Shown here: in pieces, positions 57,690 through 64,000 of the stretch
Numbering within the stretch: the first letter of the stretch is position 1
Layout of the letters: every line of letters begins with the position of its first letter
Assembly: GCA_032629725.1 (NCBI GenBank)
Contig: JAFEVB010000027.1
Coordinates: forward strand, 1 to 64,000
Direction: 5' to 3'
DNA: 64,000 bases
DNA from: Gremmenia infestans
Taxonomy: Eukaryota; Ascomycota; Leotiomycetes; Helotiales; Hamatocanthoscyphaceae
The notes under the pieces: model-generated
What the model was told of the DNA's origin: nothing
The model's input: only the letters and a program-made list of their open reading frames with translations
Database searches by the model: none
Position numbers and translations under genes: made by a program

Positions 57690-60059
57690 ATGGCCGATTC
57701 ACGAAAAAGACAACGTCTCTCTGAGGATGTCTCTGATGCCCCAGACCCAGCACCAACAGTCTCCGAAAATGATCCAGACCGGCCCTCCAAGAAAGCAAGA
57801 AAAGAAACAAATGCTTCTGCTCGCCGCACGCTTTTCGTTCGCTCCCTCCCCGCCATAGCTACCAGCGACAAATTGACCGAATTGTTCTCTCAAAGCTACC
57901 CCCTCAAACATGCGACAGTGGTCATGGACACTGAGACCAAGCAGTCAAAAGGCTATGGATTTGTTACATTCGCAGATGCAGAAGATGCTCAACGAGCAGT
58001 GGATGAATTCAATGGCCAGAAGTTCTTGGGTCGAAACATGCGCATTGAGATTGCGCAACCCCGGTCTCGCGAAGTCACCAAGGACGGGGCTTTGGGCGGA
58101 AAGAAAACGAGTACGATTTCGGCAGAGGCGGCTGCAATTAAAAAGGCCCGGTTGGAGGAGATGGCGGAGGCTCGAAAATCACCCAAGCTGATCATTCGAA
58201 ATCTTCCCTGGAGTATCAAGACAACGGAGCAATTGGCAGAGCTGTTCAAGAAGTTTGGCAAAGTCAAGCACTCTACACTTCCCAAAGTTAAGGATACACA
58301 GGCTGGGTTTGGTTTTGTGGTTATGCGGGGTAAGAAAAATGCAGAAAAGGCCTTGGCGGCAGTCAATGGAATCACAGTGGATGGGAGAATGCTGGCGGTC
58401 GATTGGGCTGTAGAGAAGGACGCTTGGGAGAAGCAAAAGAAAGATGCCGACTCCGATGCGGAGGATGAGAGCGATGATGGCGGAGCGAAAGTGGCAGATG
58501 AGGAGCCCAAATCCGAAAACGAGGAAGACGATGTTGCAAACTTCTTCAAGAATTTTGGTGATCAACTAGAGTCAGAAGATGAGGAGGAAGCCGAGCAGAT
58601 TGACATTTCCGACGAAGAGGACTCCGATATTGAAAAGGACAACGAAGAGAGCGACGCTGAAAGTTCAGAATCCGATGAAGAGCCAGAAGACATAAAGCCA
58701 CAAAAGGTCCTCATAACAGACAACTCCACCACCCTTTTCATTCGCAATCTCCCCTTCACAACCCTCGACGCCGACCTAAAAGAACACTTCAACCAATTCG
58801 GTCCAGTGCGCTACGCCCGCGTCGTGATGGACCGCGCAACCGCCCGTCCAAAAGGTACAGGCTTCGTCTGTTTCTTCAAAGTCGAAGACGCAGATTCCTG
58901 TTTCCGCAACGCACCTCGCGGTGCCCCCAGCGGCGCAAACGCTATCAACGCCGCAGTTTCCAAAGTCAAGCATTCTCTCCTCGAAGACGACAACGCCGAC
59001 TTAGCTGGGATGTACACGATCGACGGCCGTGTGATGCAAATTTCAAAGGCAGTGGAAAAGGAAACTGCTGTCAAATTGACGGAACAGGGGACAAGCTTTA
59101 GGGATGACCGCGATAAAGATAAGCGCAAGCTTTACCTACTGTCAGAAGGAACTGTCGCTGCTGGTACCGCACTGTATGAAATGCTTGCGCCGTCCGAAGT
59201 CAAGATGCGAGAAGACAGTGCTACGCAGCGTAAGAAGCTGATTCAAAACAACCCCACGCTCCATCTCTCCCTAACCCGTCTCTCGATCCGCAATCTACCT
59301 AAAAACATCAACTCCAAGGACCTCAAAGCTCTCGCAAGAGAAGCTGCAGTCGGATTCGCGAAAGATGTCAAAGCTGGTCTACGAGCTCAGCTTTCAAAGG
59401 AGGAAGAGTCTCGTGGCGGTGATGAGATGCGGGATGCTGAGAAGCAGAGAAAGCTCAAGGGCAAAGGAATTGTTCGCCAGGCTAAGATTGTGTTTGAGGG
59501 CCGCGAGGGAGCCAAAGTTTCCGAGGAAAGTGGTGCGGGACGCAGTCGTGGATATGGTTTCGTGGAATATAGTTCTCACCGCTGGGCACTCATGGGGTTG
59601 CGATGGCTCAATGGCCACGCGGTGGAAAATTCCAGTGGGAAGAAACAGCGTCTCATCACTGAGTTCGCTATTGAGAACGCACAGGTTGTGTCAAGACGTA
59701 AGGAGCGCGAGGAGAAGGCTAGGGTCAGGTCCAAGGAAGTTTTAGACGCACGTGAAAAGGGCGACGCACCCGCTAAGGAGAAGATGGCGCCGAGGAAAGA
59801 CACGGTCATGGCTAAGACGCGGAAGGGGATGAAGGGTAAGAAGGGCCGTCCTGAACCGAAGCCCGAGAAATCCTTTGACAAGGTCTTGCCAAAGAGAAAG
59901 CGTGAAGATGATGCTCCTGCTCCTAGCAAGAAGTCCAAGAAAGATGTAGCTTCGAGGACGGCATCACCCCCGCGCGATGACGTGAAGGTGTCGAAGCGTG
60001 GGTCGATTATTCAGAAGAAGCGGATGCTGAGGAAAAAGAGGCAGCAGGGACATGCATGA
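57690..60059 (+). CDS. NOP4: Nucleolar ribosome-biogenesis protein Nop4 (RBM28)
   Basis: Single exon, 789 residues. Four RRM domains can be read from their RNP motifs: RRM1 (about 47-125; TLFVRSLP, KGYGFVTFAD), RRM2 (about 165-240; LIIRNLPWS, AGFGFVVM), RRM3 (about 348-455; TLFIRNLPFTT, KGTGFVCFF) and a longer RRM4 (about 530-660; LSIRNLPKNI, RGYGFVEYSS). A long acidic stretch (about 245-340) lies between RRM2 and RRM3, and a Lys/Arg-rich tail with several nuclear signals follows. This order and length match Nop4/Nop77, needed for 27S pre-rRNA processing and 60S subunit assembly; human RBM28 is the counterpart. It is essential in yeast. Confidence 0.94.
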   Translation: MADSRKRQRLSEDVSDAPDPAPTVSENDPDRPSKKARKETNASARRTLFVRSLPAIATSDKLTELFSQSYPLKHATVVMDTETKQSKGYGFVTFADAEDAQRAVDEFNGQKFLGRNMRIEIAQPRSREVTKDGALGGKKTSTISAEAAAIKKARLEEMAEARKSPKLIIRNLPWSIKTTEQLAELFKKFGKVKHSTLPKVKDTQAGFGFVVMRGKKNAEKALAAVNGITVDGRMLAVDWAVEKDAWEKQKKDADSDAEDESDDGGAKVADEEPKSENEEDDVANFFKNFGDQLESEDEEEAEQIDISDEEDSDIEKDNEESDAESSESDEEPEDIKPQKVLITDNSTTLFIRNLPFTTLDADLKEHFNQFGPVRYARVVMDRATARPKGTGFVCFFKVEDADSCFRNAPRGAPSGANAINAAVSKVKHSLLEDDNADLAGMYTIDGRVMQISKAVEKETAVKLTEQGTSFRDDRDKDKRKLYLLSEGTVAAGTALYEMLAPSEVKMREDSATQRKKLIQNNPTLHLSLTRLSIRNLPKNINSKDLKALAREAAVGFAKDVKAGLRAQLSKEEESRGGDEMRDAEKQRKLKGKGIVRQAKIVFEGREGAKVSEESGAGRSRGYGFVEYSSHRWALMGLRWLNGHAVENSSGKKQRLITEFAIENAQVVSRRKEREEKARVRSKEVLDAREKGDAPAKEKMAPRKDTVMAKTRKGMKGKKGRPEPKPEKSFDKVLPKRKREDDAPAPSKKSKKDVASRTASPPRDDVKVSKRGSIIQKKRMLRKKRQQGHA

Positions 60060-62704
60060 TGTTATTGTATGAGATACCACTAATTTTGCTATTGATCTTA
60101 ATATCAAAATATGTTTTGGCTACCTTTCTCGTTTATTGTGATCTTGTCGAATTTGCACCTGTTTCTCATTTCTCACTCCTTTTCCATACGCTCGAACCGC
60201 ATTAAGCCTGTAGCCCCCTCTTCACTTTACCCTTTAACCAACTTCAGACATTCCACTAAAGCCAGAATCAGATGCCCACATGAGAAGGCCCCTGCAATTA
60301 AAGCAAGGACTACATATCTAACAACACCCCTCTTTTTCCGTGTCAAGGGATGAAGAATTCCCAAACATGAAACAAGATTGTCCTGAATGTGGTACCCCAT
60401 AAAGTAGAAGATCGAAATAAAGATAAGAGTGAAAGTATTCTCATTGAAAGAGGGGCAAAGGAGATATATTAGATTGTGGGAGCAATCAGTTTTGCAAAGG
60501 GGAAAGTAAGTGTTCCATCTTAAGCGAGACATTTAGGGGTAAAGCTCTAAGGCTTTCTTTCTTGTTGCATTCCACACATACCACGGTTAATTCATTTTTA
60601 TCCAGTATTTGACTGTTGTTATACATTTACGACGGCCAGTTCCTCTTAAACTAGTGTTTAGGTTCAAACATCGCATAAAGTTGCCTAGATCCTCTTCCCA
60701 CGACTTGAAACCTTGACCTCCTAGGCTTTCGCCATCGCAATCGCAAATTTACTACCAGGCAGGTGAAGATTTGCAAGCTGTGGAAGAGATATTCCTGGCG
60801 TCTGGTCATCCTTTGTGATAGACGTGTCTGTCTATGTTGGGGCATGGCATTGGAGCCGTCTCGAGACTGGTTGATATAAACTCTTTAAAGCCACAAACGA
60901 TAAGCCTCTAGCTGATCTCAAACGGCTGCTAGAGCTTGAACAAGACATGAAAGCTTTGGATATCGATAAATAAATTGAGTTGGCAGGTTAGTGCTTTCCA
61001 GATTATAACGGTCATGACTTCGAGCCACCCTATGATGTATTTAATAGTATGCAAAATCCTTGATTTAATGCATCTGCTATTAGATATCCGTTTATAGTTC
61101 CAGGTAATTTAAGTGCGTTCATAACTCAAAACTCTTACAAGTTCGCTTTTATCCGCTAGCATCATCGTGTGACTTGCCCCCCTTTTTCAACTTGTGATGC
61201 TAAGCACTCTAAGCTTAGTCTTGACTCCGCATCTAAAGTCTTTCTTATTAAATTGACCGCCACTTTAAGAACCCCGATCCCTATCCTTATACTTCTTTAT
61301 AAATTGAAAATCGAGTGCTTGTCTATATTCTTTTAGTTATGATTCGCTACCTCCATTCCTATGTTCAATCCTGTCCTAGCTTGTTAGCTTGGGCCGGGGC
61401 TAGGCTTATGCATTCATTGTTTATAAAGCACTTGCGCTTTTTGCAAGCTTGCAGGAGTTGTTCCAGGCCTTTGCTTAAGGGGTATATGCCGATGTTAATA
61501 AGCTTGCGCCCGATTAACAAGTAAATACACAGATTTCTTACATACAATGCCCTACGAAGAAGCATATAAAAAGTCTTTGGCTCTCGCCTTACTTTTCTCT
61601 ACCTACCAATATAAGAATTTCAAGGATCCTGATAACAAGACAATGATATACCTACGGGATAGTTAGAGATATAGACATACTCTAAATACAATACGCTAGA
61701 ACATATTTTTATGTGGCACAGTGGGAGTGAGGCAATTGAAATAAGTCTATTAACTACTGAGTTTAAGGATTGACAACATACTCTATCTTGACCGACTGTT
61801 CGTTCTACTTGACCGCAACCCTTGTTCGAGTCTTGCTACAACAGACGCTTTGTAACCTAACTACTAAGATCTAACTGGCGCGATGACATCCTATGCTGCG
61901 TAAGATATTCATAAAGTCATTCTCTGGTTATGCCTTTTCACACCCCCAAACTTGTTGATGGCTTTTTTATTTGCAGGCTGGCATTTTTTGAAAAGGAATG
62001 AGCTATATCCCGATCAACCATTTTTGCCTGCCGGGAAAAAAAATAAACAGATAAGGTAGGGGTATATCTAGTGAATCTGTGAAGAAACTTGCATTATCCC
62101 GGAACTTGTAGACTATGAAGCTTTGTAGATTCTGTCTTCTTTGCTGTTATTCAACCATGTAAATCCAAATGCGGAAGGACAAATCAGGTGCATGTAGATT
62201 TCAACCCTGTAGACAAGTCAAAACTCCAGTCAATTCCTAGTATCTGTGTGAAATGTTAAGCTTTCTAACTTGAAGCACAATTCACTCTCTCATGATATCA
62301 GCTTTCCGTCACGGATTATAGGATAATGACAGCAGACGGAACCTCGATCATTTCCTTGACAGCAAATATCCCCGATGAACTTATTTGTATCACTCTCCCT
62401 TAACAGAACGTTCTCTCAGACAGTTTATTCCTAGACGCAATAATATCGCATTAATTCTTCCTTGTCTACAAGTTTCCCTCATTGCTGCCTAGAAAGGACT
62501 CAACTTTAATATTACATCTGATCATAGCGAGTACTAGCAGCAGGTGAAAGAAGTATATTTATAAGCGCGGCGCCGCGCAGGCACGAGAGATATAGCAAGA
62601 GATTCATGCCGCTTACTCTTGATAAATAGCCTTAAAAGCCACTATGATTCAACTCAACCCCCCACCAAGGGAACAAAAGACATAATCCATCCTACACCCC
62701 CACC
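60060..62704. other. Gene-poor AT-rich region with decayed fragments
   Basis: 2.6 kb without a confident gene. A plus-strand coding-like piece at about 60885-60970 (KPLADLKRLLELEQDMKALD) ends in a stop, and further pieces to 61600 break repeatedly, suggesting an old pseudogene or element of unknown type. Composition resembles the mutated region at 9.2-9.9 kb more than the flanking genes. Confidence 0.5.
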
Positions 62705-63625
62705 TCACTCACCCTTCTCAATCCCCCCCAACACCCCCCAAAACTCCCCCCAATGCTCCATCACAACCCCACACCCCGCATCCTGCAGCACCTTCCTCAT
62801 CTTCCCCCTCTCCTCCACCTCATAACTGCCCACATACCCCAACGTCGTAATCCCCGCCCTGACCGCCGCCGTCGCACCACTCCGACTATCCTCCACCGCC
62901 ACACACTCCCCGGGCTCCTTCCCTAGCACCTTCATTGCATGCAGATAAATTGCCGGATCTGGCTTGCTCGTCGGCGTCTCTAGACTTGTCGCCGCCGAAA
63001 ACACACTCTTGGGATCGAAATACTTGTCCTGCCCAACCTTCTCTATCGACGCTTGTACGCGGCGCAACGCCGATGAGGATACGACGCTGAGTGTGTACTT
63101 GCCCTCGGCATGCAGCTTGGATAGGATGGGTTCGACGCCTTCGCAGGGCTGTAGAGCGGCGCGCAGCTTGGCGATCACGCGGTCTTCTTCTCTACTTACG
63201 TATTTTTCGAGCTCGGCGTCGGGCATGTCGTACTTGTATTTTGCTTTTAAGGAGACCATCATGCCGCGAAAGTTTTGGCCTACGAACTGGGGAGAGGGTG
63301 TCGGGTTAGCTTTCTTTCTGTCTTGGGGGATCGTGGGATATAGGGGACGAGGGGCAAGAGGTGGGGGTGAAGGGAAAGGATGGTTTTGAGGTTATCTCCC
63401 TTACTTCGGATAGTAATTGCGGACCTGTGTAACGCTCGGGGATATTACGAGATGCGAGGATTTCATTGGCGAGGTCAGCGCAGGCTTCGAAGGCGAGGGA
63501 TTCGGAGAGGACGAGAGTGTTGTCGCAGTCGAAGAGGAGGGTTGTTATCTGGAGAATTGGAGTTAGCTGATGGTTTCAAAGAGAGGGAGAGGGAGAAGTG
63601 GGACGAATACCTTTCTTGGTGCCAT
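62705..63625 (-). CDS. HAD-superfamily hydrolase (phosphatase type)
   Basis: Exons 63625-63611 (only MAPRK), 63548-63405 and 63286-62705 give 246 residues. Motif I is LLFDCDNTL (Asp12 nucleophile, Asp14 acid/base); motif II is SVVSSS; motif III lysine is in TSKPDP; motif IV is VAVEDSRSG. A helical cap between motif I and II marks subfamily IA, like beta-phosphoglucomutase, phosphoglycolate and small sugar-phosphate phosphatases. The substrate cannot be told from sequence. No targeting signal is seen. Introns are 62 and 118 bp with normal GT..AG ends. Confidence 0.88.
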
Positions 63626-64000
63626 TGTGAGGGATTGGAGTGTAATTGGGGGGTAGTATGCTTGCTTCTATAGCTGGATCCTTTGCTCCGTATATTGGTA
63701 GTTCGTTGAGTAGATTCAGCCTCGTCTCGTCTCGTTGTCTTCTCTATCTCTCCTTCTCTTATAACGGTCTAAATACCCAACTATACGCAAGCTCTTTAAC
63801 CTGTATCGTCAATGCAATGTCCTCGTCAAGTTGATAGCATTCAGTCGAAGGAGAACGGGGAAAGACGGCTGCTTTATTGAACACTGCAATGCCCCTCTCT
63901 GCTTCCTTACGTGTGACCCCGCGTCGTCAGGTGCGGGGCTGTTGTTGGACCAACCTAGGCCTGTGTCGCTAGTACGACAAGTGCACGAAAACAAAGTGTA
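63626..64000. other. Upstream region of the HAD gene
   Basis: It contains a CT-rich stretch (CTCGTCTCGTCTCGTTGTCTT near 63721-63741) upstream of the minus-strand HAD gene. No further gene is recognisable before the window ends. Confidence 0.45.

Overview
The window opens with a chromosome end. Bases 1-83 are about 14 copies of CCCTAA (TTAGGG on the other strand). The rest is an ascomycete genome segment: genes have short introns (mostly 48-85 bp) with GT..AG borders and CTAAC-like branch sites, and they encode fungal proteins (Ssd1, Gle1, Med19/Rox3, Nop4, NADP-glutamate dehydrogenase, 3-ketosphinganine reductase). A filamentous ascomycete (Pezizomycotina) is clear. A leotiomycete (Helotiales-like) is my best guess, from gene content and style only. 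No rRNA, tRNA or CRISPR was recognised.

Layout. (1) 0-6.8 kb is telomere, a very AT-rich subtelomere, then a 4-kb minus-strand relic of a telomere-linked RecQ-type helicase. The relic shows the C-to-T decay expected of repeat-induced point mutation (RIP), but its Walker A, DECH-box and helicase C motifs are still readable. (2) 6.8-16 kb is accessory DNA: a secreted SRPBCC-like protein, a BRCT protein, fragments of a thioredoxin-reductase-like and a P450-like gene, a 779-aa DUF3494 ice-binding protein with a repeat-rich stalk, and a decayed inverted-repeat element. (3) 16.8-37 kb is mostly housekeeping: GLE1 and SSD1 (divergent), an Rds1/ferritin-like secreted protein, a class 1A dihydroorotate dehydrogenase with four exons, an F-box protein, NADP-GDH and an amidase. 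(4) 37-56 kb is mixed: an aldo-keto reductase, a small secreted cysteine protein, a giant caspase-like/GMC oxidoreductase/hydrolase fusion, TSC10, a repeat-rich GPI-type cell-wall protein and a decayed gene. (5) 55.7-64 kb is core again: MED19 and NOP4 (divergent), then a gene-poor AT-rich gap and a HAD phosphatase.

The genes do not form one pathway. Themes are RNA handling (GLE1, SSD1, NOP4), transcription (MED19), nitrogen and pyrimidine metabolism (GDH, DHODH, amidase), and cell surface or stress (ice-binding protein, cell-wall adhesin, Rds1-like, small secreted protein). The most unusual item is the roughly 1,800-residue three-module protein at 40.9-46.5 kb. Its caspase-like domain keeps the cysteine but has arginine where the catalytic histidine is expected. 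It runs in one uninterrupted exon into a cholesterol-oxidase-like GMC enzyme and then into an alpha/beta hydrolase. Exon structures below were spliced by eye and checked for reading frame; they are predictions.
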